DNA of 64,000 nucleotides from Paraburkholderia silvatlantica (GCF_003096715.1 NZ_QEOL01000027.1:33365-97364), one strand, 5' to 3'. Shown: positions 1 to 9,589, counted from the first letter of the stretch. Notes: generated from the letters alone by a model not told the origin. A program made the numbers and translations.

Positions 1-1220
1 CAGCCGGGTTCACGCCATTCGAAACCAGCGCTCCGAAATATGTCATCGAGACCTTCGTGCTCCGCATCCCGCTTGACCTGCTCAGACCCCGGTACCACCC
101 ACGCGCGCACGTTAGCCGCAACCCGCTTGCCGTCGACAAGGCGTGCAGCTTCGCGCAAATCAGTCAGACGCGCATTGGTGCATGCGCCAATGAATACGCG
201 ATCAACCGGCGTGCCGAGGAGCGTGGCGCCAGGCCGTAATGCCATGTAACGTAACGCGGCCTCCACGTCATCTCGCGCATCACCGGGATCGAACTCATCG
301 AGTGACGGAATCTGCTGGTTGATCTCGATGACCTGTTCGGGACTTGTGCCCCAGGTCATCATCGGACCGATCGAATCCACGTCGACGACATGAATAGCGT
401 CGAACACTGCGTCGGCATCGCCGACTTCCTGTTGCCATTGAGCGAGCGCCTCGGACCATCGGGACGCGGCCGGCGAGAACGGCTTGCCCTGCAAGTACGC
501 AAAGGTCTTATTGTCCGGGGCTATCATTCCGATCTTTGCACCCAATTCAATCGAAAGATTGCACAGCGTCATGCGGGACTCCACGCTGAGCGCGCTGACC
601 ACGGGTCCGCTGTATTCCACCGCGTAACCTGTTCCGGCGCGTGTGCCCAGCAGACCTATCAGAAAGAGACCAATATCCTTTGCAAAGACGCCGCCCCCTA
701 ACTCACCTCGAATCTGAATGTTCATGGTTCGTGGCTTGCGCTGCAATAGTGTCTGTGTGGCGAGCGCGTGCGTGATTTCTGAAGAGCCGATACCGAATGC
801 AAGCGCACCGAGTGCCCCGTTCGTGCACGTGTGACTGTCGCCACAAATCAGCGTCATTCCCGGCTGAACGAGGCCGAGTTCCGGCGCCATGACGTGGACG
901 ATACCCTGGCCAGGTTTGCCCAAATCAAAGAACCTGATGCCGGCCTCCGCAGTCGCTGCCTTCAGTTGCGCATAGCGAACCGCGCCATCAGGATTCGTTG
1001 CCCCAGTCCGGCCCGGAACCGTCGCGACCGCGTGATCGGCCGTGGCGAATACCAGTTCCGGATTGCGCACGCGAAAACCCCGGCTCTTGACCTCGTTGAG
1101 TGCAATGGCACCCGACAAATCGTGTAGCAGATGGCGGTCAATATGCAATAACGCCCAGTCATCCGGCAGTTGCGCGACTACATGTCGATTCCAGATTTTC
1201 TCAAACAGTGTGAGTCCCAT
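1..1220 (-). CDS. Aconitase-family dehydratase large subunit (LeuC-like), 3' end outside window
   Basis: Read on the minus strand, an ORF open for 406 codons begins at an ATG (1218-1220) preceded by GAGGAG and runs off the left edge. The protein matches 3-isopropylmalate dehydratase large subunits: GDSHTCTNGALG near residue 135 and the ACTNAR segment that gives the first Fe-S cluster cysteine. The other two cluster cysteines would lie beyond the edge (the family is about 465 residues). The family hydrates and dehydrates malate-type acids with a partner small subunit, which is probably just outside the window. Its promoter region holds a palindrome also found at the lyase/GntR promoter at 9.6 kb. 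With an ICL-family lyase in the same cluster, a role in a catabolic (dimethyl- or alkylmalate) pathway is more likely than leucine synthesis; that is inference. Confidence 0.85.
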   Translation of the reverse strand, partial: MGLTLFEKIWNRHVVAQLPDDWALLHIDRHLLHDLSGAIALNEVKSRGFRVRNPELVFATADHAVATVPGRTGATNPDGAVRYAQLKAATAEAGIRFFDLGKPGQGIVHVMAPELGLVQPGMTLICGDSHTCTNGALGALAFGIGSSEITHALATQTLLQRKPRTMNIQIRGELGGGVFAKDIGLFLIGLLGTRAGTGYAVEYSGPVVSALSVESRMTLCNLSIELGAKIGMIAPDNKTFAYLQGKPFSPAASRWSEALAQWQQEVGDADAVFDAIHVVDVDSIGPMMTWGTSPEQVIEINQQIPSLDEFDPGDARDDVEAALRYMALRPGATLLGTPVDRVFIGACTNARLTDLREAARLVDGKRVAANVRAWVVPGSEQVKRDAEHEGLDDIFRSAGFEWREPG

Positions 1221-1298
1221 TCCCAGCTCCTCAAGGCTTCCATCTTAAGCCACATCCCACGACGCAGCGACCACGCATCGTGGACATTGCATCGACGT

Positions 1299-1320
1299 GT
1301 TGTTCGTTTATACTAACAAC
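1299..1320. promoter_or_regulatory. 22-bp palindromic operator, probable GntR/HutC site
   Basis: A near-perfect palindrome with arms GTTGTT and AACAAC around a GTTTATAC core. The two strands differ at only four of 22 positions. The core fits the GTnTAnAC pattern known for HutC-type GntR regulators. It lies between the divergent LeuC-like and racemase-family genes and contains a possible -10 (TATACT, 1309-1314). A copy differing by one base occurs at 9602-9623 next to the gntR gene. Confidence 0.75.
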
Positions 1321-1450
1321 CGAAACACATGACGACAATCCCGGTTACGGCAGGGTTTACGCCTGGCGGGATCGGTGTAGGAGCGGACTGAGCGGCCCTT
1401 GACACTACAGATCACTATTTCCAAAACCATTCCAACTTGGAGAAGACAAT

Positions 1451-2203
1451 ATGCCCAGCATACTAGGTTGGCGTCGCGTATTCGGCATCGCGACCCCCTC
1501 AGTGAATACAGTCGTTCAACTTGAATTCGACGACCTGCGTCCTGCCGGCGTCGTCAACCACTGCGAAGGAATGTTCGTCCCGGATATGCCAACAAGCGCA
1601 AGCTCGCGCGACGAAGAGAGCCTCCGCCTTATCGATCTGGCACTCGAAGACGCTGTCAAACGGATTGCTACGTGCCGTCCCGATCACATCGTTTTGGGTG
1701 TATCCGCAGAAAGCATCTGGGGTGGTGGCTTATCGGCCGCCCGAAACATTGACGAACGCATTCGTTCGATCGTGGGCGACATCCCTGTCTCACAGGCTGC
1801 AGACGCCTTCCCGAAAGCATTGAAGACGCTTGGCGTAACTGGGAAGCTAGGCGTGATCCATCCGTATGGGGACAAGGGTGACCCGAAGCTACGTGCGTAC
1901 TTCGATGAAGCAGGCTATGACGTCGCGCGAACGCAGGCGGTGCCAGTGTCAAGTCTCACGGGAATCGCGCACACAGAACTGAGCACCATCTTTGATGCGG
2001 TGCGCGCGGTAGATGGCGACGACGTCGCCGCCATCGTTCAATTCGGCGCCAATCTTCCGTTTGGACGTGCCGCGGCTGCCGCCGAACTCTGGCTCGGCAA
2101 GCCGGTTATAGCGGTCAACGTAGCCACCTACTGGTACGCGTTGCGACGGGAAAACATTACCGACCGCGTCGACGGCTACGGCCACCTGTTCTCCCATTAC
2201 TAA
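1451..2203 (+). CDS. Maleate isomerase/arylmalonate decarboxylase-like protein without catalytic Cys
   Basis: A 250-residue protein of the Asp/Glu racemase superfamily, closest in pattern to maleate cis-trans isomerases and arylmalonate decarboxylase. The ATG at 1451 follows GGAGAAGACAAT. The segments LGVSAESIWGG (about 82-92) and VQFGANLPFG (about 196-205) sit where this superfamily carries its two active-site cysteines. Here those positions are Val84 and Gly199. Maleate isomerases need both cysteines and AMDase needs one, so this protein probably belongs to a subfamily with different chemistry, or is not a racemase or isomerase. It starts a run of three same-strand genes downstream of the GntR-type operator. 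Substrate is unknown; a C4-C6 dicarboxylate is a guess from neighbours. Confidence 0.75.
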   Translation: MPSILGWRRVFGIATPSVNTVVQLEFDDLRPAGVVNHCEGMFVPDMPTSASSRDEESLRLIDLALEDAVKRIATCRPDHIVLGVSAESIWGGGLSAARNIDERIRSIVGDIPVSQAADAFPKALKTLGVTGKLGVIHPYGDKGDPKLRAYFDEAGYDVARTQAVPVSSLTGIAHTELSTIFDAVRAVDGDDVAAIVQFGANLPFGRAAAAAELWLGKPVIAVNVATYWYALRRENITDRVDGYGHLFSHY

Positions 2204-2276
2204 TCGTTACCCACCAGGGTGGCGGTGAACGCGACGCTTGCCGCCATCTGCTGCCCAATACATCAAGGAGCGAAGT

Positions 2277-3116
2277 ATGAAAATATGGCACCAATCGATG
2301 GCCGACTTTGGTCGACTTGAAACCTATGGCGCAGCGATCCGGAAACACTCCTCTCAGGTATGCGAGGAAGACACGGAAGTAGTCGTCAAAGGAATGCCTC
2401 CAAAAGACTACATCATCGGCATCGCAACGCAGGCTGCCGGAGCTGACGACGGGGACCGGATGACAACGAGTGACATGCTCGGTTCTCCGTACATCTACCA
2501 TATGGGGTTCCGCCGGATTATCGACCATGCGATCGAAGCTGAGCGTGACGGCTACGACGCGTTTGTTATCGGCTCATTCAGCGAACCGTTCCTGCGCGAA
2601 TTGCGCGCAACGGTCAATATTCCTGTGGTGTCGGTTGGCGAAGCAAACTTCCTGCTGGCCTGCTCGTTCGGAAAATTCCAGGCCCACATCGCTAACGTTC
2701 CTGAAGTCGCACGTATTGTCACCGACCACGTCCATGAATACCGGTTGACCGACCGCGTCGCTGGAGTCTATGCAGTGGGTCCGGAAATGGATGAATTGCA
2801 GATGCAGCAAATGTGGGACGAACCGGGCGAAATCATTGCCCGTTTCACCGCTCTAGCCCAAGAGGCAATCCGCGACGGCGCCGACGTCATCATCCCCGTC
2901 GAAGGGGTGCTGAGCGAATTGTTGTATCTGAACGGCGTCAAGCGGATCCGTAAGGCACCAGTCTTTGACAGTTTCGGAATGGCCTGGAAGTACGCCGAGC
3001 TGCTCGTCAGTCTGAAGCGGAGGATGAATCTCGAGGTGGGTCGGGAATGGGAATATCGGCGCCCGAACGAGCAACAACTGGCTCACTTTCGCAAGTCGCT
3101 CTGGCCGACAGCCTGA
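2277..3116 (+). CDS. Asp/Glu/hydantoin racemase superfamily protein lacking both Cys
   Basis: A 279-residue protein. The ATG at 2277 is preferred over an upstream in-frame TTG because AAGGAG lies just before it. The pattern follows hydantoin/Asp-Glu racemases: VIGSFSEPFLRELR near residue 97 aligns with the first catalytic-Cys loop, but the Cys is Ser100. VIIPVEGVLSELL near 204 aligns with the second loop, with Glu209 in place of Cys. It lies 73 bp after another cysteine-less member of the same superfamily, so the two may act in sequence or as a heteromer. A role in handling a branched dicarboxylate or its CoA-free precursor is inferred only from context. Confidence 0.75.
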   Translation: MKIWHQSMADFGRLETYGAAIRKHSSQVCEEDTEVVVKGMPPKDYIIGIATQAAGADDGDRMTTSDMLGSPYIYHMGFRRIIDHAIEAERDGYDAFVIGSFSEPFLRELRATVNIPVVSVGEANFLLACSFGKFQAHIANVPEVARIVTDHVHEYRLTDRVAGVYAVGPEMDELQMQQMWDEPGEIIARFTALAQEAIRDGADVIIPVEGVLSELLYLNGVKRIRKAPVFDSFGMAWKYAELLVSLKRRMNLEVGREWEYRRPNEQQLAHFRKSLWPTA

Positions 3117-3318
3117 TCTAGTCGCGTCTTCGACCGGTGCGGCGAAGCACGGCAGTTGCATGTTTGACAGGCAAGCGTGCGCACGTACGTCGATCGCTGG
3201 CACCGTACAGACCAACCACACCTTACTCAAGCCACGACCGGAGGGCTCAGGTGCCTCCAGTCCCTATTTCAACGATCGTTTGCTCCGATTGCTGATTTGC
3301 GTCGGAAGGGAGACTCGC

Positions 3319-4899
3319 ATGGACTATCAGGATGCCCTGCTAAAACAGGACTTTGGCACCCTGGATAAATTGATTTTCGCGCACGCGCAGCACCGACCGC
3401 TGCATCCCGCGCTTATTTGCGGTCCGGAAGAACTCGATTACAGCACGCTTGATCTCAGGATTGGGCGCGTAGCGGCCTCTCTAAAGCGCGATCATGTTGG
3501 GAAGGGCGACGTGGTGGCCATTTGCGCGTCCACTTCGATCGCCTATGCGCAGGTATTCCTGGGGGCCCTGCGAGCCGGCGCAGCCGTTGCGCCGCTCGCA
3601 CCCTCATCAACACCGGACGTCCTGGCGGCGATGCTCGTCGATAGCGGTGCAGCTATCGTATTCATGGACGCCGCAAGTGCGGCTACCCTGTCGCTCGCCA
3701 GGACGAGCCGCGCCCTAGCTAAGATGCCAATCTTCTCTATCGTTTCTCTGGATGGCTCTGGTTCCGGCATACCACTGGACGCCTGGCTGGCACGCGAACC
3801 GGTTGAATCCGATGGGATTGAGATTCGACCAGAGGATCCGTTCAACGTCATCTACTCTTCTGGTACCACGGGCACGCCCAAAGGAATTGTGCAGCCTCAC
3901 GGTATGCGGTGGACACAATTCAGACGCCTGCGCTACGCAGCGGATGCAGTCACCATTATTTCTACGCCCCTTTACTCGAACACCACGTTGGTCTGCTTTC
4001 TGCCAACGCTGGCTGCCGGCGCGACGGCGGTGCTGATGCCGAAGTTCGACGTGCCCGAATTCCTCCGACTCAGCGAATACCATCGCGTTACCCATACGAT
4101 GCTCGTTCCCGTCCAATACCAACGGCTGATGCGCGACCCTTCGTTCGACGACTACGATCTGTCGAGCTATCGTGTTAAATTCGCGACGAGCGCACCGTTT
4201 GCTGTGGAGTTGAAGCAGGAGGTCCTCACACGCTGGCCGGGTGGACTCATCGAACTGTATGGCATGACCGAAGGCGGCGGAAGCTGCATGCTGGAGGCGC
4301 ACCGTTACCCAGAGAAGCTGCATACAGTGGGCAAGGCGATGGATGGCAATGACATCCGCGTCATCGACGAGCACGGAGTCGAATGTCTCACGGGAGAGGC
4401 CGGAGAGATTGTCGGTCGGTCGGCGTCGATGATGACGGGGTATCGCAACTTGCCCGATAAGACCCGCGAGGCAGAATGGGTCAGCCCAGATGGTCTGCGC
4501 TTTATCCGTACCGGAGATATTGGCCGATTTGATGCCGACGGTTTCCTTGTTCTAATCGATCGTGCCAAGGATCTGATCATATCGGGTGGTTTCAACATTT
4601 ACCCGAGTGATCTTGAGGCGGTGCTGTCGACACATCCTGCTGTTGACGAGTGCGCAGTAGTGGGCGTGGCAAGTGCCGCTTGGGGAGAAACTCCCGTCGC
4701 CTTCGCCCGTTTGCGCGATGGTTCCGATGTGGATGCAGTATCGCTCAAGGCATTCGTCAATGATCGGGTAGGCCGCACACAGCGACTCAGCGATCTGCTA
4801 CTGGTCGATACACTCCCCCGCAGTGCGATTGGCAAGATACTCAAGCGGGATCTACGACAGCGATACGAGCAGCAGAGTAGCCAGACAGCTTCCAGCTAA
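3319..4899 (+). CDS. Acyl-CoA synthetase (class I adenylate-forming enzyme)
   Basis: A 526-residue ATP-dependent acid:CoA ligase. The start at 3319 follows GGAAGGGAG; an earlier in-frame ATG at 3160 adds 53 residues unlike the family and is rejected. Visible motifs are YSSGTTGTPKG (179-189, the P-loop), ELYGMTEGG (312-320), RTGDIG with RDKG-like hinge DRAKDLIISGGFNIYP, and the C-terminal PRSAIGKILKRDL carrying the adenylation lysine. It forms acyl-AMP, then acyl-CoA, in the cytoplasm. Placed behind two racemase-family genes, it probably activates the acid substrate or product of this pathway. Exact substrate cannot be read from the sequence. Confidence 0.9.
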   Translation: MDYQDALLKQDFGTLDKLIFAHAQHRPLHPALICGPEELDYSTLDLRIGRVAASLKRDHVGKGDVVAICASTSIAYAQVFLGALRAGAAVAPLAPSSTPDVLAAMLVDSGAAIVFMDAASAATLSLARTSRALAKMPIFSIVSLDGSGSGIPLDAWLAREPVESDGIEIRPEDPFNVIYSSGTTGTPKGIVQPHGMRWTQFRRLRYAADAVTIISTPLYSNTTLVCFLPTLAAGATAVLMPKFDVPEFLRLSEYHRVTHTMLVPVQYQRLMRDPSFDDYDLSSYRVKFATSAPFAVELKQEVLTRWPGGLIELYGMTEGGGSCMLEAHRYPEKLHTVGKAMDGNDIRVIDEHGVECLTGEAGEIVGRSASMMTGYRNLPDKTREAEWVSPDGLRFIRTGDIGRFDADGFLVLIDRAKDLIISGGFNIYPSDLEAVLSTHPAVDECAVVGVASAAWGETPVAFARLRDGSDVDAVSLKAFVNDRVGRTQRLSDLLLVDTLPRSAIGKILKRDLRQRYEQQSSQTASS

Positions 4900-5359
4900 C
4901 CCGAGAGTCGAATTCCTTGCCCACTTCCGGTAACGCGAAGCGGGCTGCTCCCGTTACCGCGAATCAACCGACAGCGCGACGACGTACTCGCCCCGCCGGC
5001 CTTCGCGTGATGTCTCGCGTGCACCATGTTGTCCATGCCGAGCCACTTCGTCGGGTCAATCTCAGGGTCCCGCAATAGAGTGGAAACCGTTCAAAGTTAT
5101 CGGATAAGCAAAACAACCGTCACCAGCGTAAACGAGTTGAACTGTCAGGACGCTTCCATCGGACTTTCTGATCCCCGACCGAGATCGATCCATCTGGACT
5201 ACGGGCGGCCCGGATTGACTTGGACCGGCAAACATCTCGGAGGGTACCAGGAGCTCGCACTCTGCGCACACCCGGATCGTTCAGATCCAGCAGTTAATCG
5301 ATGCCGATCAACACCAGTGCCAGCAACGGCAAGCACCGCCACGTGAACCCATTGTTTGA
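4900..5359. other. Gene-free stretch with no recognised product
   Basis: About 460 bp after the acyl-CoA synthetase. A weak dyad (GGTAACG at about 4930 and CGTTACC at about 4954) could help end transcription. No open frame gives a recognisable protein. With the adjoining remnants at 5360-5802, the stretch looks like decayed coding DNA. Confidence 0.4.
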
Positions 5360-5560
5360 TCAACTCGAGACGCTTGCCTCACACGTCTCGGTGTCACTGG
5401 CATGCAGCACGCCGATGTCGACCTTGTGCCAATCAAGCGTCTGCATGTCGTTCGCGTAGGTTGGACACAGTACATAAAGCTGCCCGGTGAATGCCCTTCC
5501 CGAGCCCAAGTAACACTTGTCCGCCGACGAATTGCATGCGAAGGTGCCCAGCGCGAAATA
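5360..5560 (-). pseudogene. Unidentified coding remnant (C-terminal fragment)
   Basis: One minus-strand frame reads as sensible protein from YFALGTFACNSSADK through CPTYANDMQTLDWHK to a stop at 5360-5362. No start lies upstream in that frame, and the residues just before it look out of frame, so an indel near 5560 is likely. The many cysteines suggest an exported protein. Family not recognised. Confidence 0.3.
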
Positions 5561-5628
5561 TCTTTGCCGATGACGAGTAACCGATTGTCGATGCGGGCCA
5601 ATCGCGATTGATCGACGCGACCCATCAA

Positions 5629-5802
5629 CTACCGGTCACCGGCTTTACGTTCGACCGGACCAAGGGTCCCAGCTCCGATCTTCTGTCGATAAGCCTTGAG
5701 TCCGGAGGAGAATTCGCGCTGTTTTCCAGCGACAACATACATTCCCCCCCGGCTCATGGGCGGAACACCGTGCTTTTCGAGTTCCCGGACTACGCCCAAC
5801 GC
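5629..5802 (-). pseudogene. Unidentified coding remnant (about 58 codons)
   Basis: A minus-strand frame between stops reads coherently (VRELEKHGVPPMSRGG, MYVVAGKQREFSSG, AYRQKIGAGTLG) and ends in a TAG at 5629-5631. It lies just downstream of the MFS gene in the same direction and looks like the 3' end of a deleted gene. Family not recognised. Confidence 0.35.
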
Positions 5803-5854
5803 TCACGCCTGTGGACATTTCATTTCGCAGTTGATTATCGCGCTGCCTTCTCAG

Positions 5855-7201
5855 CTACGAACGCCACTGACTCAACTCCACCGCCGACACAGGCGAGGGA
5901 CCGTCCAGACCGAGGAATCTCCTGCTCGCGAGCGCCATGAGCAGCGAGGTCAGAAATAGCATTGCCGAAGCGCTGCATAATGCGTACGAAAAATTGCCGA
6001 AGCGCTCAAGCACCAGCCCGACCAGATACGGCGCCAGGAAGCCGCCCACACCGCCGGACATGACCAGGATGCCGAGTCGGATCGCCAGAATCTTGCTGGT
6101 CGGAGAAATATTTCCGAATACCTCGGTCGCGAATGCGTACAGGACGTTTGCCTGGCCCGACACCCCAGCGACGGCGATGCAAAGGAACAGTATCTTGTAG
6201 ACCGCGTCCGTGGACAGCGCTACACCGAGTGTTCCGGCCGCGCCGATTAGCAGCATTCCAGAAATGTGCCACTTTCGATCCTCCCAGCGATCGCTACTCC
6301 GCCCACACAGGAACACCGCTACGGCAGCGCACAGAAACGGCATCGCGCTAACCATGCCCACCTGTGCATACGTCAGTCCCCCCAAGTCCTTGACCAGGCG
6401 CGGAATCCACATGAATACGCCGAATACGTTCATGGCGTACAGGAAATGGACGAGACAGAAGAATGGCACCAGCGGATGCCACAGCGTCGACCACACTGAA
6501 AGATGCCTCGTGTCTTCGACCGCCCGCTCCCCTTCGAGGGCGTCGGCAAGTTCCTCGCGTTGAGGACTGGTTAGCCAGTATGCTTCGTGAGGGCCATCGC
6601 GCAGCCATATCAGGGAGAGAACACCCACCAGAACAGACGGGAGCCCTTCTATGATGAAGAGCCACTGCCAGTTCACGAGTCCGAACACAGTCGGCAATTC
6701 GAGCAGCGCGCCGCCGACCGGGAAACCGATCGCGGCCGAAATGGGAACGCCGAGTGCAACCCAGGTAAACGCGCGTGCACGAAACGCCTTAGGGAACCAG
6801 CAGCACATGAAGAACAGCAGACCTGGGTACCAGCCCGCTTCAGCGACACCAAGCAGCAATCGCAGCATATAGAAGCTCTTTGGCCCCACCGTTGCTGCAG
6901 TTGCGCACGCGCCCAATCCCCACGCAATCAGAATGCCGCCCAGCCATCTGCGTGAACCAAAGCGTTCCAGACCGAGATTGCTCGGAACCTGAAACAGCGT
7001 ATACGTAATGAAGAAAATACCTGCGCCGAATCCGAATATCGATGGCGTAAATCCGAGATCACGGTTCATTGCGAGCGCGGCGACGCCAACGTTCGACTTG
7101 TCAATGTTGTTCAATACGTATCCCGCCAGCATAAGCGGAAGCAGTCGCAATGCGTTCTTCCGATTGATGACAGCTAGCCTTTCATCCGTACCTGAGCTCA
7201 T
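5855..7201 (-). CDS. MFS transporter, anion:cation symporter type
   Basis: A 448-residue inner-membrane protein with about 12 hydrophobic segments. The ATG at 7201 follows AAGGAAATTCAG; an upstream in-frame start at 7270 lacks a good ribosome site. The pattern NNIDKSNVGVAALAMNRDLG in the first helix region, the GLERFGSRRW loop after helix 2 and LLGVAEAGWYPG in helix 4 are typical of the ACS family (phthalate, tartrate, hexuronate permeases), which take up organic anions with protons. It lies between decayed DNA and a porin gene on the same strand. It probably imports the acid degraded by this cluster. Confidence 0.9.
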   Translation of the reverse strand: MSSGTDERLAVINRKNALRLLPLMLAGYVLNNIDKSNVGVAALAMNRDLGFTPSIFGFGAGIFFITYTLFQVPSNLGLERFGSRRWLGGILIAWGLGACATAATVGPKSFYMLRLLLGVAEAGWYPGLLFFMCCWFPKAFRARAFTWVALGVPISAAIGFPVGGALLELPTVFGLVNWQWLFIIEGLPSVLVGVLSLIWLRDGPHEAYWLTSPQREELADALEGERAVEDTRHLSVWSTLWHPLVPFFCLVHFLYAMNVFGVFMWIPRLVKDLGGLTYAQVGMVSAMPFLCAAVAVFLCGRSSDRWEDRKWHISGMLLIGAAGTLGVALSTDAVYKILFLCIAVAGVSGQANVLYAFATEVFGNISPTSKILAIRLGILVMSGGVGGFLAPYLVGLVLERFGNFSYALCSASAMLFLTSLLMALASRRFLGLDGPSPVSAVELSQWRS

Positions 7202-7285
7202 CTGAATTTCCTTGTGTTCGATAGCGGTTAATCGAGGGCGCTCCGCCCATATGGCCAGATTCGCAGCCACCGGGAGCCAGCTCTC

Positions 7286-8524
7286 CTAGAATTTCACGCG
7301 CAGTCCGATCCTCATCACGGCCTGCCGGTCATTTGACGACGGCGTAAGGTTTGCAATGTTCGCCACGGCCGGATTGCCAGTGGAATCCGTGCCGTGTGCC
7401 TTCTGGATAATACCGACCACGTACACGTCCGTTGCCTTCGACAGGAAATAGTCTGCCCCAAGCGTTGCGCTGTTGTAGGTCGCGCCACCGAATGACCTCA
7501 ATGCGCTGCGGGAAACCTGGCTACCGTGTGCATACGTGTATGCAGCACCGAGCTGGAACGCAGGCGTCACATGCCAGACGGCATTCAATTCGCCGACGTT
7601 GAATATTGCCGTTCCCTGTGGGCCAAGCGCGGAGATCGACAACCCCGACGAAGGGCTTTGGAGGTCACGAAACTGTGTGTTCGAGTAATTTACACCGATG
7701 CCGACGTCGCCGATCTTATAGATACTTCCAACTGCAAAGGTCTGATACGTAGCAGCCGTTGCATATCCACCCCAGATTGTGTTCGCAGCTGCAACCTGCG
7801 AGCCGCCGGGACTCAGCAGGCCGGAAGCCAGTCCACTGTTGCTGAATAGCGCGGTGTTAGGCTGATGAACAAACAAGTAGGCGGCTGCCAGAACGATCGG
7901 GCCACGCGCATAGTTCACGCCTGCGGAGTAGATGGAGTTCCGACCCAAGGATCCGGGCACGCCACCCAAGCTGTATGTTCCTCCGAACGTCAGGCCGTTC
8001 AGATTGGGACTCGCATATTTGACAGCGTTGTTGACGCGCTGCGATGCGTTCACGTTGTTGACATCGGCCGCCTGCGCGTAGAAACCGGTGGCGAACTGGC
8101 CTGCAGCGATCATGGTCGCGAAGTAGGTAACCATGCTTTCGTACTGCCGCCCGAACGTCACGGTACCATAATGGTCGTTCGAAAATCCGACGTAGGCCTG
8201 CCGTCCAAAGAGGAGTCCAGCTTGGCCCAATGCACCCGAATTGAGGTTAACGCCAGACTCAAGCATGACCACGGCCTTGGTCCCACCGCCTAAATCCTCG
8301 ACGCCCCTGAGCCCCCATCGGCTACCGAGCTGACCGGCGATTGAATCGAGAAACACACGTCTCGAGCCGATTCCCGGGGTTGCGGCGGTCGCTGCAGTGG
8401 TTCGCGCATTGGACTGAATCATCAGACCTTCGTCAATCACACCAAACAGCGTGACGCTCGACTGTCCATGCGCAGCCGATGCGACCACGAGTGACACTGT
8501 CGCCACAAGCATCTTTCTTTCCAC
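7286..8524 (-). CDS. Outer-membrane porin (Burkholderia-type, Gram-negative porin family)
   Basis: A 412-residue protein with a short signal peptide (cleavage near SAAHG/QSSVTLFG), then the family hallmarks SRWGLRGVEDLGGG, LLFGRQAYVGFSNDHYGTVTFGRQYE and a C-terminal strand ending RIGLRVKF with the terminal Phe needed for outer-membrane insertion. It should form a 16-strand trimeric channel. With the adjacent MFS permease it gives a matched outer- and inner-membrane uptake route. A second, divergent porin of the same family is at 56.3 kb. Confidence 0.92.
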   Translation of the reverse strand: MERKMLVATVSLVVASAAHGQSSVTLFGVIDEGLMIQSNARTTAATAATPGIGSRRVFLDSIAGQLGSRWGLRGVEDLGGGTKAVVMLESGVNLNSGALGQAGLLFGRQAYVGFSNDHYGTVTFGRQYESMVTYFATMIAAGQFATGFYAQAADVNNVNASQRVNNAVKYASPNLNGLTFGGTYSLGGVPGSLGRNSIYSAGVNYARGPIVLAAAYLFVHQPNTALFSNSGLASGLLSPGGSQVAAANTIWGGYATAATYQTFAVGSIYKIGDVGIGVNYSNTQFRDLQSPSSGLSISALGPQGTAIFNVGELNAVWHVTPAFQLGAAYTYAHGSQVSRSALRSFGGATYNSATLGADYFLSKATDVYVVGIIQKAHGTDSTGNPAVANIANLTPSSNDRQAVMRIGLRVKF

Positions 8525-8713
8525 TGCATGTCTCCAAAATTCTTTTTAATTTGCCCGCAGGAAAGGGCGACGGAGTAACTCAAACTCCGTCTATTCCAAC
8601 GAACCATTCTTGTATTTTTATTAGTATTGCTATGTTTTCTTTACGTGATCTTAGATAATCGTAGATACTCCCCTAATCGCGCGAGACTTGGCTGTTAATT
8701 GTGCGTTGGACTG

Positions 8714-9589
8714 TCACCGTTTGGGCTCAAAGCGTTGCTCAAGGTCCCAGACCTCCGGAAAGCCGGCAAGGCGATGCAGCGCACCCGGTGCCTCGTTCTG
8801 GCCATAAAAGTCGACCGGAAAGTCGATTGCGTCAGGGTGTTCCTTCAAATACCTATAAGCGACAGCAAGCGTCTGCGCAATCGACGCGAACCCAATACTC
8901 GGATAGATAGCGATCGCAAACCCCATTTCTTCGAGCTGGCGTGCGGACACCATTGGCGTTTTTCCTCGAACCACCATGTTGACGAGCAAAGGTCCTTTCA
9001 GATTCGAAGTGATCTTGACTAATTCGTCGATGCTCTCAGGAGCCTCAATAAACAGGACGTCCGCGCCCGCCTCCGCGTACCGGCCCGCGCGGTCGATTGC
9101 TTCCGATAGCCCAAGCGTGGTGCGCGCATCGGTTCTCGCAATGATCTGGGTGTGTTCGGAGCGTCGGCTGTCCACTGCGACCTTGATCCGAACCTCCATC
9201 TCTTCGGCCGGTGCGACAAGCCGGCCATCCGTATGACCGCATTTTTTTGGGGAAATCTGGTCCTCGATCTGAATCGCAGCAGCCCCTGCAGATTCGTAGC
9301 CTCGCACCGTGCGCCGGATATTGGCCACGCCACCAAAGCCGGTATCCGCGTCGCAGATCAAGGGAATGTCTGTCACATCAGCGATGACCGCAATTCGTTC
9401 GACCATCTCTGAATAAGTGACGAGTCCAGCGTCGGGATGACCAAGGCTGAACGAAACGCCGTACCCAGTCACATAGAGTGCCTCGAAACCGATGGACTCC
9501 GCGACCCTCGCGGACAATCCGTCGTATACCCCAGGAGCACGGATCATTCCGGTACTTGCTCCAGCCAGTTTCAGTTGTCGTCGAGTCAT
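8714..9589 (-). CDS. Isocitrate lyase/PEP mutase-family C-C lyase (methylisocitrate or dimethylmalate lyase-like)
   Basis: A 291-residue lyase. The ATG at 9589 follows AGGAGG. The metal-binding DADTGFGG (80-87) and the lyase signature KKCGH (115-119) are both present; Cys117 is the catalytic residue of true lyases, which argues against a pure mutase or phosphonate hydrolase. Family members cleave (methyl)isocitrate, 2,3-dimethylmalate or oxaloacetate to pyruvate, glyoxylate or related products. Together with the aconitase-type large subunit under the same operator, 2,3-dimethylmalate or a similar 2-alkylmalate is a reasonable candidate substrate. Methylisocitrate lyase of the propionate cycle is the main alternative, but no prpC/prpD neighbours are seen. 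Confidence 0.85.
   Translation of the reverse strand: MTRRQLKLAGASTGMIRAPGVYDGLSARVAESIGFEALYVTGYGVSFSLGHPDAGLVTYSEMVERIAVIADVTDIPLICDADTGFGGVANIRRTVRGYESAGAAAIQIEDQISPKKCGHTDGRLVAPAEEMEVRIKVAVDSRRSEHTQIIARTDARTTLGLSEAIDRAGRYAEAGADVLFIEAPESIDELVKITSNLKGPLLVNMVVRGKTPMVSARQLEEMGFAIAIYPSIGFASIAQTLAVAYRYLKEHPDAIDFPVDFYGQNEAPGALHRLAGFPEVWDLEQRFEPKR

Noticed and set aside
8525..8713. A third GntR palindrome before the porin gene
   Set aside because: The region has A/T-rich TTATTAGTATTG-like sequence but no GTTGT...ACAAC arms.
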